The notes under the pieces: generated by a model
Seen by the model: the letters and a program-made list of their open reading frames with translations, nothing else
What the model was told of the DNA's origin: nothing
Database searches by the model: none
Part shown: positions 1 through 11,180 of the stretch, in pieces
Position numbering within the stretch: the stretch's first letter is position 1
Layout of the letters: every line of letters begins with the position of its first letter
Translations under genes and position numbers: made by a program
Origin: Chlorocebus sabaeus
Taxonomy: Eukaryota > Chordata > Mammalia > Primates > Cercopithecidae
Assembly: GCF_047675955.1 (NCBI RefSeq)
Contig: NC_132927.1
Span: forward strand, 61,981,702 to 62,045,701
DNA: 64,000 nt
Direction: 5' to 3'

Positions 1-1402
1 CATATACGAAATGAGGTACTAATAGTTTTAAGGATTTGATGAGATAATTTATATCATCTTCACTTCAGTGGTTGGCATATATTAAAATGCGTTATGACTG
101 AAAAACTACAAATGAATAGAAAGAGAAGGGAGTGAAAACAAAACTCATTAGTTCAATCACTTCTCCCTCAAAACAAGGAAATGCAAACTATATTACTGAA
201 TAGACTATTTATAAAGTACTCTATTTCAGTAAAAATTATCAAAGATATAGTGTCCTACAATACAAATTGTATAAAAAAGTTTCTTAAAATATTAAATATT
301 TTATGTTTTCAAGCCTTTATGTAACAGCTATTAAACCCTAATATTTGACAGAAAAGGAATTATAAGAATAGCTAGAAAATATTAAATAATAAATGTGGTT
401 TATTTTTGATGGAGTAGAACAGATTTTAACCCTGATCCCTGCCACTTTTATCTGAATCTTGAACAAATGTGCAATTATGGTTTAAAAACAGAAAGATGAC
501 AAGTTTTTAGAATAATTAGGAAATTATTCTTTCCCAGACCTTCAATACTTTTATAAAAGCACTACTTAGCAGGTAACAATGGAATGTTAATTTCAAAATG
601 TTTAGTCTTTAAAGTGGTTTCCTAAGAATATCTGCAGTGAACACTAGCTTTATTTCATCACATCATACACCTGAATATAATTAACATGGCTTTATTAAAG
701 ATGTTTACATAATGTTTATATAATACAGACTTCCAATAATTGATAATAGTCTAATGATTGATATTTTAAATTAATGGCTTTTAATTGTGTAATTGGAAAG
801 TGGTCCTTGGGACTCAGATTGAGGTATCATTATCTATTCTTTCATAAGCTGTTATTTATGATTCTCATTAATTAGTTCTTTGTTATGAAATCTTTAAAAG
901 TTCATTAATTCTGTAAAGGGAATTTAATAAAATGCAACCAAATTAGTAAAATAATTATTTTTATAAAGTTAGTATTAAATATTATGCTACCTCTATAAGG
1001 ACCAAAATAGTATTTTTAAAAGAATTTATCAAAGTAAATATAATAAAAGTATTTAACGGTATTTGTATCGCAAACATTGAAAATCTACCCGGCAGTTTAA
1101 AGAACATCACTAACATTGCTTAAATGTAGGAAAATCAAAGGTGAAGTCATCTGTGGAAAAAAAAAAATCATATTCTTATTAACCTTAACTAATTTTCTAT
1201 AGTGACAGAACTTCAAACTTCCAGAGACATGTTTGAAACATTTTATTTCAGTAAATACAGCTGTCACCATTGAAAGAATTACTCCAAAGGAAATCTGTTT
1301 TAAAAACTGAAAAGTATAAACTGAAAAGTAAGCAACAAACCTTCTTCAGGAAAAGAAAAAGAAAGGCAAATAAAATACTTATATGAAATTATGAACATTC
1401 TT
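1..1402. other. AT-rich unique sequence
   Basis: I see no gene, RNA or recognisable repeat here. The sequence is strongly AT-rich with short A or T runs and no ORF worth reporting. Very old, unrecognisable repeat remains cannot be excluded. Confidence 0.6.
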
Positions 1403-1710
1403 GGCCGGTTGCGGTGGCTCACGCCGGTAATCCCAGCACTTTTGGAGGCTGAGGTGGGTGAATTATTTGAGATCAGGAGTTTGAGACTAGCCTGGCCAAC
1501 ATGCTGAAAGCCGGCCTTTACTAAAAATACAAAAATTAGCTGGGCATGGTGGCAGACACCTGTAATCCCAGCTACTCAGGAGGCTGTGACAGCAGCAGAA
1601 TTGCTTGAATGTAGGAGGCGGAGGTTGCAGTGAGCTGAGATCACAGCACTGAATTCCAGCCTGTGCAACAGAGCGAGACTTCGTGTCAAAAAGAAAAAAA
1701 AAAGGAGACT
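1403..1710 (+). mobile_element. Alu SINE, sense
   Basis: A full-length Alu dimer: a GGCCGG head, two monomers with the usual TAATCCCAGC text, and an A-rich tail. It is flanked by the direct repeat AACATTCT at 1394-1401 and 1711-1718, the target-site duplication of L1-driven insertion. The body is well diverged (AluS/J grade by eye). Confidence 0.95.
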
Positions 1711-2044
1711 AACATTCTAACAGGTGAAACAAAACAAAAACAAAAACAAAAAACATGTTTTACAAAACAATAGTCAAAGTGGGCAAGTAAATAGTGGTGT
1801 CACATACATTTTTAGGGAAAAACAAACATGTTTTGTGGAGATAAATGTAAACACATTTTACATGTATAAATCATTTCTGGCATGGGTACAAATTTAACTA
1901 ATCAAGTGTAATTTATAAATTATAAAAAAATTTTCATCTAGACCAAGAAGTTATTAAAAGCATTAACAAGTAGTTGAAAATATTATCTCTGTAAGTATTA
2001 GAAAGTTAAACTGCAGTAATTAAAACTCATTTAAGAATCACCAT
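1711..2044. other. A-rich simple sequence and unique DNA
   Basis: An A-rich (CAAAA)n-like run lies at about 1728-1755 just past the Alu target duplication. The rest is AT-rich, with no feature I can support. Confidence 0.6.
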
Positions 2045-2240
2045 GGCATAGACGTGGTAGGAAAAGCATTAGCCTTGGCGTTTAAATATTGACTCATTCA
2101 CTTGCCAGCTGTGTTCTCTAGTCAAACAACTTCACCTCTTTAATGTTTGGTTTCATATTTTTTAAAAGGTATAACAAAAACACCTACCATAGTGTTGGTG
2201 TGAGGACTCGTTTAAAGTTACTAGCACAGTGTCTAGTATA
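2045..2240 (+). mobile_element. MIR SINE, sense
   Basis: Matches the MIR order: a GGAAAAGCATTAG-like start, a core with GCCAGCTGTG, then CAACTTCACCTCTTTAAT, an ACACCTACC-like segment, and a tail ending near GCACAGTGTCTAGTA. It is an ancient tRNA-derived SINE and is heavily mutated. Confidence 0.75.
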
Positions 2241-3184
2241 TACAGTTGCTTTGTTACATTAACTCCATTCAATATTCTTTCTTTCCACAAATGTCTGTCA
2301 CTCCTGGTAGAAGTAAGTGATTTTCCATGCTCCTGCACTGACAGCAAACATCCTCCAGTCTGTTCTTCCATGAATATATCAGACAGAGAAGGGTGCCTTC
2401 TCGTGTGATCAGGAGTGATGGAGTGATGTAGCTTTGAGGGTGGACCCACCATTCCTGTCATATTCTTTGGGTAGGTTCATCTATCACTTGTCTTAAAGGA
2501 AGATTTGAAACATAATGGTTTCCTCTGGATTTCTGTGGATGTCTCTGGAAAAACTGGCAGGGGACACACTCTTGCAAATTTTTCATGTTGTAATCACCCA
2601 CTGGTGGTAATTATAGGGTTAATTATATGAAACCATATAGTGGTGTCATTTAAAGGGAATTTAAATTCTCTCTTGTCCTTATTCTGCTCCACTATCTTCC
2701 ACTACTCTTGAAATGCCTACCATTATCCTCATTCTTTTGATACCAGGCATCACTACCAAAATGTATACACATTACCTAGATTTTCAAGAAGTGAAATGTT
2801 TAGTAACCATTATGATGGAAGCTGGGGACTAGGTGGCTTATACTAAATGTAACAATTACCAGTCGAGAATGGAATAAAGGACAACTGAGTGTGGACAGAG
2901 AAAGGAGAAATGGAAGAGTTTGGAGCATGGGCCATTACGATGGACAGACGCCACCGGGGAGAGCAAGGTTTGCCTGTGTGGTTGGCATTCTTGGAAGTGG
3001 TCTGGTTCTATTGGCAGAGAGCCTTGCTGTTAGCCCCTTGCCTGTTGTCCAGGCTAAAGAGAGTGATTTCCCATGGTTCTGTCTTTTTCTCCAGGCAACA
3101 CTTCCTGATGACTGATAGATATGGGGGTAGGAAGTCTTAGACATCTTACCCCAGCTCAGATCTGCTCTGATGGGCTGCAGGCTC
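2241..3184. other. unique sequence, nothing recognised
   Basis: ORFs of 74-121 aa occur here in overlapping frames on both strands. They show no domain, no Kozak or splice context, and compete with each other. I treat them as chance ORFs. Confidence 0.5.
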
Positions 3185-3365
3185 AGTTTAGTTTTCCCTT
3201 GAGATTTCATCATGGCTTTACTTCTCCCTCTACCAGTCCTGGTTCTTCCTAGCCTTCCACAGGTGTCAGTTGCAAAAACCCTCCCAAGTAAGCCTCTCAT
3301 GTGCTGCTCTGTCTCAGAATCCGTTTCCTTGGGAACCCAACCTGCTACAGCCTACTTCACAGTTC
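3185..3365 (+). repeat. probable old interspersed repeat, family not named
   Basis: The end of this stretch (TCTCAGAATCC..., then GGGAACCCAACCTGC) resembles text that recurs at the ends of old human medium-reiteration repeats. I recognise the wording but cannot assign a family with certainty. Confidence 0.35.
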
Positions 3366-4409
3366 TTCTTAAGGCTGTCTTGAATTCCTCCAACAACAGA
3401 ACTATAATTATGTGAAGGTGTGAGGTTGGGCCCAAGGGATTTCTGTACTTATTGAGCAGAGCACAGTAACATTAATTCGTGTTATAACCACCGACTGTTC
3501 TAATTCCATGAATTTAAATGACGCACTTGAACATATATGAGGCCCAGAGTTTGCTGCATGTCTGCAAATCTATTTTGATTAACCAGTGCTGAATATTTTC
3601 CCCTTCTCTTATGACTGTCAAATAACCTTGGTATATGCTAAAAATAAAAGATTAAAAAACATACAGTGCAAAAAAGCAAACAAAACTTAGCTAACAATCA
3701 ATTCTTTGAATGAAGCCCAGTGAAACCAAGTTTATCAACTCTATCTGAAAATAAAAATGTCCAAGAAAATGACAATCACAACGACTGGTGCATTAGGATA
3801 AGTGTCGTCTCTTGTACCTAGATAAAAACTAAACTGAAACCCAAAGAATTTCTGGAGCAGGCAGTCTCTATTCTGTAACAATGTTTTCTCATGATCCAGT
3901 TATTTTAAGGATACCTGCAGGATCCCACAGATTTTCTCAGTGATTGACTGGAAGCTGGGGAAGTGATGACTCTCATTCACTGTGGTCCTGTTTCCTTCTC
4001 CTTGACAAATTCAGTTAACCAGATGGCAAGTTGTTTATGAGCATGCCTTCTCGTTAAGTTGACAAAATCTTGACAGGAGTAAAAGAGAACTGAATTCTCT
4101 TTGTGAAGTGATTTATGATTTTAAAATAAGCCACTTTTCTTGAAAGTAGTTTACTGGGATGCGCAAAAAGAGGAAGAGTATTAAAGGCCGTTAGGCTTTC
4201 AAGGAAACACATTTACTTTCTATAATGCAAGTAGAAGTGGTTCCACCAGTCATTCTGAGACTTGTGTCCATTTTCTGCTACTTTTTAACGAGCCCAAATG
4301 ATGGTAGCAATGATTGATTTGTCTCAATCTTCTTGGATAGCTGCTGAATTTCTTCTCATGAGTTTCGCTAAAATTAGAGTGTGTGTTAGTAGAATTTATA
4401 TTTATAGAC
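3366..4409. other. unique sequence, nothing recognised
   Basis: Non-repetitive AT-rich DNA. I see no gene, RNA gene or known repeat. Confidence 0.55.
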
Positions 4410-4570
4410 TATTGCTATTATTATGTGCATTGCCCATTTTAAAGATGGAAACACTGAAGGCCCCAGAAAGGACTGGCTAAGCTCTTACAATAAGTGGTGG
4501 AATGAGCTTTGAAACACCGGGATTAGGATTTCAAATCAGGCTGTTTTCCCTCAACTCACCATAGTGCTTC
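4410..4570 (-). mobile_element. MIR SINE fragment, antisense
   Basis: Reads as the reverse complement of the MIR core: CCCATTTTAAAGATGGAAAC, then an eroded AGCT...AGTGG box and a GGGATTAGGATTTCAAATC-like box. The order fits antisense MIR. Confidence 0.7.
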
Positions 4571-5344
4571 ACTAGCAGAAATTCTTAACAGTTGTTGTTA
4601 TCTAACTGCTTGACTAATGTGGACGCTGCTGTGAGCTTGTGGTGGTTCCTTCCGCAGATAAAGCAAAGGAAATCTGGAAATGGCCAACCTGAATACTTTA
4701 TTTCCAAAACTGTGTATTTTATCAGGACAGTAAGGCAATCAGTGGAGTAATGACCCTTCCAAACTGCTGACTACATTTAGAATCATGCAATTATTAGTTT
4801 TTAATGCAGATTGTGACCAAGCTTTCCTTGGGAAGTAAAGTTTGGTCACTACAATATACATAGCAAGTATTAAATATCTTGAGAGGTTTTCTTTAATTGT
4901 TTAATTCATAGGAAAGCCACTGGGAGACTTCTGGGAGCCAGAAGCAAATTAGGAGACACAGAATTATTTAATAATAATAATAATGACTAAGTTCTCTCAT
5001 CAAGGTCTCTGCCATGATAGAACCACTTGCTGTCATAAATTTTTTACTATTGAATAAATATGCTTTGTGAATATTCCATAATGTGCTAAATTCTCACTGG
5101 TCAGGCTCAGTCTTTGCTATTAGAGTCGAGCATCTCTGCAAAGAGATTTGATCCCCCTGAGTAGAACATAGGCCACATAGTGTGGCAAACACATCATTAG
5201 AAACTGCCTCCTATTCCTCTCTTAAATCGCTTGAGAGCATTGGTGTACACAAACATTTCTAAAATACAGATCCCACCTTAGGCTTTTCAGCAGCACAGCT
5301 GAATTGCCTACATGAAAATCCTGACCTCACTTTCCTCTGGCCTT
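4571..5344. other. unique sequence with a short (ATA)n
   Basis: Holds an (ATA)n microsatellite at 4968-4984. Otherwise no gene or recognised repeat. Confidence 0.55.
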
Positions 5345-5485
5345 TCTTCCCTGTGACCTTGGGCAAGTGGCTTAAACTGTAGCCATAATTTCCTCATAGA
5401 TTTGGTGTAAGTACTTAATGAGTTAAAATGCATAGAAAGCATGTACTACATCTAGTGCAGTTCTCCATAATATGGGTGGCAATTA
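5345..5485 (+). mobile_element. MIR SINE fragment, sense
   Basis: Contains TGTGACCTTGGGCAAGTGGC followed by a CTTAAACT box, TTTCCTCATAG and a TTAATGAGTTAAAATGCAT-like segment, in MIR order. Confidence 0.75.
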
Positions 5486-5589
5486 TTCTAATCCCATCCA
5501 CAAAGTATTTAGTCTATGACTTATTTCTGCGAAAACCCACGAAAGTGAAAACTAACAATAAGGAAGGACTTTAAAAACCTAATGGCCTC

Positions 5590-6165
5590 CAAAGACTAAA
5601 GGAGAGAGCATGGTATTTAACACCGGGGTGGAAAGCTGTGAGGGTCAGCTTTTTCCCTGGGTATGGCTTAATGGTATTCATTATTCCCAATTCCTTCTAT
5701 GTATCTTCCTTTCTGGACAGAATCGATCACATTTGCTGGACTCCTTTATGTTTGGATTCTACGTATCAATTCGGTTCTACGAATGACAGGCACGTGTGCA
5801 AAATTTTCAAGGTGGAAGTGAAGTGGAGGCTCTCTTCTTACTAATGTCAGTCGTGGGCCCAAGAAGCAGTCAGGCACAGTGCCCATAATCAGTGTTTTAG
5901 TGTCTGGTCACTACCTTCAGTGAAGTCAGGGGTGATATTAATAGTAGCAGGAGAGACCTGGTTTCTGGATAAGGGCTACAGTGGTATGTCCTTGGATGCA
6001 ACAGTTTAAGAGGTAGTTCCTGATTTATCCCCCTCCCCTGTCCAATTCGTTCACTGATTTTGTGCACACCTAATACTTATATTAAATACCTCTCCTGCTT
6101 TGAATAACTGGAATAATTTCTGTTTCCTGCATTTTATCTTGTTGGATTAAGTATTTATACTAAAA
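5590..6165 (+). mobile_element. possible 5' LTR of the ERV-L-like element
   Basis: The last ~70 bases (about 6090-6165) align loosely with the end of the probable 3' LTR at 12597-13048: both carry an ATAACT core followed by TTTCCTG. The rest is too diverged to align by eye. Position and orientation fit a 5' LTR of the provirus that follows, but this is an inference; it may be an unrelated repeat or unique DNA. Confidence 0.25.
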
Positions 6166-6555
6166 CTGATGGTAGGGTCTACTTACCTAAGGGTAGACAT
6201 TGGATATTGGTTACCTAAACTGGCTGAATTTGAAAGAAGAGACAGTCCTACTCATGCATAATGGGTCACTGATAATCTTTTGGTTTACAACGAGAAAAAA
6301 AATCAGCAACTGAAATTATTACCTGAGATCACCTGAATGAAGAGCCTATTAAAGAAAAGGCTTTGGCGGCCAACGTGGTTGCTTCAGAATTTTATGATGA
6401 GAATGATAATTGTGAGATAGGCTGAAGCATGTATAGAAAAAAGAACAAATTCAGAGTTTTAAATACTTGGCTCAAGGCAAGTCAGAGGTCCAAGGAGCAT
6501 CTATGATTATGTCCCACATTATTTTATGTCTTATAGTTTCAAGGTTGCTGTTGAC

Positions 6556-6586
<31 letters not shown>

Positions 6587-7165
6587 GAAAATGGCACACA
6601 GTGTCTCATCTTGTTTATTGCTGAAATATAATTTCAGTTGAATCACACCCACACCAGGTCTTCCCTGTGAAAATTAGGTCATTGAGTGAGAAATATCAGA
6701 AACCCAGAACATTATAATGAGAATGTTAGGTAGGTTTAAATTATTCTGACTATACTGAACCCCCAAGTAAGTCCAGTGAGCCTTCTTTGCCATAGAACTC
6801 CTTCATCTTTGTTATATAAGGTTGATTCTGCCTTCGTGGGGAGAACTAACTCACCTAAGGTAACTAATGTAAAATAGCTTGTTCTGATCACCTCATTGCC
6901 TCCAGATCTAGAGTTAGAGTTGGTTCCCAGTGTCTCAGTAGGGCTTAAATATGAAGTATAAACTGGGAAGAAAAGGCTAAAATAACAACAAAAAATGGTA
7001 ATGGTTTGTTATTTTTTTATCGGGAGAAATCTGCGGACTATGTATGGCAGCAGATTCAAAAGGAGGTACACCAGGTAGGAAAAATCATAAACAGATTGGG
7101 CAATATTAGCCAATATGAGTACATGTACCAGAGCCTTGGCATACTGTAGAATCTGAAATATAGGG
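6166..7165 (+). mobile_element. possible 5' internal part of the ERV-L-like element
   Basis: This stretch lies between the possible 5' LTR and the inserted MLT1 LTR. Part of it (about 7060-7160) reads like gag-leader text of ERV-L type elements, but I cannot identify it residue by residue. No ORF of note survives. If wrong, this is simply unique AT-rich DNA. Confidence 0.25.
6557..6591 (+). repeat. poly(A)-(GA)n purine tract
   Basis: Thirty-five uninterrupted purines: about 20 A, then a GA repeat, then AAAA. It is length-unstable by nature. Confidence 0.9.
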
Positions 7166-7824
7166 TGTATATTAGTCAGTTTGGACTGCTGTGACAATAA
7201 TACCATAGAATGAGTGGCTTAAACAATAAACATTTATTACTTCCAATTCTTGAGGCTGTGAAGTCGAAGATCAAGGTGCATGCAGATCTGGTGTCTGGTG
7301 ATGCTCCTCTTCTTGAGTTGTAAACAATTGCCTTCCAAAGGCTCTCTCCTGTCTCTTTTTATTAGGTCATTAATCTCATCATGAGGACTCTACACTTATG
7401 GATTAATTACCTCCCGTAAGCCTCATCTTCAAACACTATTCCACTCGAGGCTAGGATGTCAACATATGAAATTGCTGGGCACGGTGGCTCAAGCCTGTAA
7501 TCCCAGCACTTTGGGAGGCCGAGATGGGAGGATCACGAGGTCAGGAGATTGAGACCATCCTGGCTAACACTGTGAAACCCTGTCTCTACTAAAAAATACA
7601 AAAAACTAGCCAGGTGAGGTGGCGGGGGCATGTAGTCCCAGCTATGCGGGAGGCTGAGGCAGGAGAATGGCGTGAACCCGGGAGGTGGAGCTTGCAGTGA
7701 GCTGAGATCGCGCCACTGCACTCTAGCCTGGGCGACAGAGTGAGACACCATCTCAAAAACAAAAACAAAAACAAAAAAAAAACCATATGAAATTTAGGGA
7801 CACATAAATATACAGTCCATAACA
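7166..7824 (-). mobile_element. MLT1-type (MaLR) LTR, antisense, split by an Alu
   Basis: The left end reads ATTAGTCAGTTTGGACTGCT, then GTGGCTTAAACAATAAACAT and AAGATCAAGGTGCATGCAGA. The right end reads CAGTCCATAACA. This is the reverse complement of an MLT1-like LTR of the non-autonomous MaLR group. An AluY at 7474-7783 interrupts it, and the LTR text resumes after the Alu target duplication. No convincing 5-bp target duplication is seen for the LTR itself. Confidence 0.85.
7474..7783 (+). mobile_element. AluY-type SINE, sense, inside the MLT1 LTR
   Basis: Full-length Alu with AluY-like text (ACCATCCTGGCTAACA, GGCGTGAACCCGGGAGG, GCTTGCAGTGAGC) and a (CAAAAA)n tail. A perfect 11-bp target duplication, CATATGAAATT, lies at 7463-7473 and 7784-7794. 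Because it splits the MLT1 LTR, it is the younger insertion. Confidence 0.97.
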
Positions 7825-7904
7825 AGGAGATATGGACATTGGAGTGACCCATGATGTGCTTCACTTTAATGTCTAAAAACATCTCATCAGAGAGTTCAGA
7901 GGGT

Positions 7905-8174
7905 CTCTCTCTGTCACCCAGTCTAGAGTGCAGTGGCATGATCTCAGCTTACTGCAACCTCCACCTCCTGGGTTTGAGCAATTCTCCTGCCTCAGTCTCC
8001 CGAGTAGCTGGGACTACAGGTGTGGGCCAACACGCCTGGCTAATTTTTGTATTTTTAGTAGAGATGGAGTTTCACTGTGCTGGCCAAGCTGCTTTCAAAC
8101 TCCTGACCTCAGGTGATCCACCCGCCTCAGCCTCCCAAAGTGCTGAGTTACAGGTGTGAGCAATCGCACCCGGC
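7905..8174 (-). mobile_element. Alu SINE, antisense, without an A-tail
   Basis: The Alu body reads in reverse from CTCTCTCTGTCACCC to GCACCCGGC. The poly(T) (the element's A-tail) and about the last 14 bases of the 3' body are absent. The body is bounded by CAGAGGGT at 7897-7904 and 8175-8182, which could be a target duplication or chance. The ORFs read across it on the + strand are the familiar antisense-Alu peptides and not genes. Confidence 0.95.
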
Positions 8175-9619
8175 CAGAGGGTGTTTAACTAAGGCATTTA
8201 TTAATGCATTGATGAGGACACTCCTCTCTTAGAGAGAGATGAAAGTATAGATGCTGCCCACACGATCTGCTCCCTGTTTAAGTAGGGGTGATGGAATCCT
8301 GGAGTGACAGAGAACAAATGACAACATTTACTCCAGTTGCAGCAGAGTCGATGTGGTTTTCATTATAAGCATCCAAGGTATAGTAGTAGGAAACTGGGTT
8401 TCACCTGTTTTCAAGAATGGATAATTGCTCATTATAGCTTCGTGAATAATATAGATGTTCAGCCAACTTAAGTTGTACCTGAATTGTACAAATAAAGGAA
8501 AGACGCAGGTTTGGGCAATTGAAGCCAGACTAATTAGCACAATATAGTATCATTAACACTCACACAATTCCCAGATTCAAGGTGCAGCAGTGGATATTTC
8601 TAAGATATCCTCATTTAACTTGTTTTTTTTTTTAATCTCTGAAGAAGTTGGCTATGTTTTGGAGAATATACAATTGATGTAAGTTTACTCAGGTGGTAAT
8701 TCCAGCTGCTACTGTTGTGGAAGATATGGTTTCTACTGAAACAAATTCAGCTGAGCTATGGCATCTCCAATGCAACTATCAATTTAGAAATTTCTGTCTC
8801 AGTAGGCAAAGAACAGTATAATAGTCTGCTTTCACTTTCATTAACATGGCCCATGGAGATATCACGAATTACTCCCAGTGACCTTGATTGTCTTATCATA
8901 CCAGAGATGGTCACACAGGTCTACGGCTTAATAACATCATGTGACTGAAGTGGAAGAACTGGAAGGAAAAGATATCCTAGAAAGCTCAGTAATTCACATG
9001 CATTCAAGAAGGTAGGAGAAATTTTTCAATAAAACTCAGGGACATGCCACCTTTTGCAAATTTCTGGCAGTTTAGTCGGGGATGTCTGGAAACCCTTTCC
9101 AAAGAAATTGGGCCTGTTCTTGATGGGCTCCCTGGATGTTTGAAGGCAACATCTACTAGTTTTAGATGTGCTACTTTGATACTTTTGATTCAATACTTAG
9201 TATTCCCTAAAGCTGTGAATTTGGTTTGTTCCTGAGGAAGAGTAGACTCTCTAGCTTTTACAGGCTGTGATCCAAGCTGCTGTCTTTGCTACTTGGTTAC
9301 AATGATTCAGCAAATTCAACGGTGCATAAAGTGTTTCAGGCAGATGGTCATGCAGTTTGTAAAAACCTTGCCAATCTGGTAGGAAATTAAGAGTGTAGAC
9401 TTCTGTGGTTCTGAAGCAAAATCACATCTTGTTTTTTAGATTATTAATCTCCTTGTCAGGGACAGTTCTTGTCTTATACCAATAGAAATGATGCCGAAAG
9501 AGGCTAAACTGTTGGCCACTGGATCCTGGGTAGTCATGCAACTGCAATTATAATCATGTGTTTTGATCAACCAACCATAAAGTTGAGCTTGGGCAGCAGA
9601 ACTTCTACATCAAGTAAAA

Positions 9620-9757
9620 ATTATATATATATACACACATGTATGTATATGTATACATATGTATATATGTATGCGTGTGTATATATGTGTATACATATAT
9701 GTGTATACATATATGTATATGTGTATATATGCGTGTGTGTGTGTGTATATATATGAT
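9620..9757 (+). repeat. complex TA/TG/CA microsatellite
   Basis: About 138 bases of almost pure alternating purine-pyrimidine: TATATA, CACACA, then repeating TGTATA/CATATA units and a final (GTGTGT)n-TATATATA. The alternating sequence gives open overlapping ORFs on both strands made of Tyr, Ile, Cys, Val, Thr and His, which are not genes. Confidence 0.95.
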
Positions 9758-10956
9758 TCACTGAGTGCTCCATTTGTTGCTTGAGCAGGTGTTCACCTTC
9801 CCACATAAATTTATACTGCTGAATTGCCACCTTTTCTTCAACCTATACCTGCTTCTCAGAGAAACTATGGAGAAGAGGAAACTTCCAAGTAAGCAGGTCT
9901 TTGAATGGTACATCTATTTGTTCACTCTGCTTGGAAACAAAAGTTTCACTAAGCATGGATACAATCTGGATAATTGATAATAAGGAGACTTAGGGAAGAA
10001 ATACGTGTTAAGGACTGTTCATGAGTGGCAGAACCTATGAGAATATTCATAGGTGATCTATCATATGAATGTCAGCTGTCTCTTTTCCCAGCCACCCTCC
10101 CCATGTCTTGCTCAATGACTTCATGAATGAGAAGTTTATGATAGCAAAGACGTTGGTAACATATACATTCAATAACATAGTTCATCTGGTAGAGTCAATA
10201 CTGAGTACCTAAGAGCCAAATTTCTGATACCCTCATATTGCACCATTCACTAGGAGGTTCAGCAATCTATTTAATGGCAGGTGATGATAGTGGACTTCTT
10301 CCCTTATGCAAAGGACAACTGTCCATATGGAAATAGACAATTACTCTGTATATAGATTTGCCTGCCTTGTAACCATGCCTTTGCATCTGTTTACTTACTT
10401 AATGGGACATTATTATGGTGAACCATACAACATCGCTTTTAAACAGTGGATTTGTTTATGGCACAGGGGTTAAGAAAATGAACTCAAGCCAATAAGAGTC
10501 ACTGTTACCACGCACCACAAGTGGCCTGAAGCAACCAGCCTTTAAAAATACTATAATGGACTGTGGAAAAATCAGTTAGAGTGCCACGTGGGTGAAGCTG
10601 TCATTGGAAGTTGAGGACACTGTCATTCAGAATAAGAGGTATGATCTGAATTAGTGGCCAATACCTGGCCCTTTTTGTCTGTAGTTAAATATGATGTGAG
10701 GAATTACCTAAGCTCATGGTAATCTCAGATGTCATTGGACAGAGAAGCTCCCAGACCAAATTAAGATACTGAAATCAGATGGTTTATGAATCAATTTAAA
10801 ACAAATCATGAGAAGGAAGGGAGGAAAGGATGAGGTAGGTTTGCAGTCCTCTTAGAAGAAGGTAAAAGTGGGTAGAATGAACCATAGTACTTGAATCTTG
10901 AGTTCAGAATCAGATAATCTTCCTCCTTGGCCTCTTCTCCTTCAAGGCTTCTTGAA

Positions 10957-11180
10957 TTTTTTTTTTTTTTTTTCTTTTTTGAGATGGAGTCTTGCTATAT
11001 CACTCAGGCTGGAGTGCAGTGGCACAATCTTGGCTCACTGCAACCTCCGCCTCCCAGGTTCAAGGAATTCTCCTGCCCCAGCCTCTTGAGTAGCTGAGAT
11101 TGCAGGTGCCCACCACCACGCCCAGCTAATTTTTGTATTTTTAATAGAGATGGGGTTTCACCATGTTGGCCAGGTTGGTT
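10957..11180 (-). mobile_element. Alu SINE, antisense, 5'-truncated
   Basis: Begins with poly(T) at 10957, then GAGATGGAGTCTTGCTATAT, and reads in reverse through both monomer junctions to CATGTTGGCCAGGTTGGT. The first ~70 bases of the element (expected further right) are missing. It is inserted in the ERV-L internal region. Confidence 0.95.

Noticed and set aside
7851..8159. 102-aa + strand ORF with peptide text such as SPASVSRVAGTT
   Set aside because: It is the standard translation of an antisense Alu. The same applies to ORFs at 20690-21064, 21879-22256, 39525-39836, 41168-41458, 44548-44823, 46508-46840 and 51194-51421.
9556..9830. Overlapping Tyr/Ile/His/Thr-rich ORFs on both strands
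   Set aside because: They are produced by the TA/TG microsatellite, which lacks stop codons in some frames.
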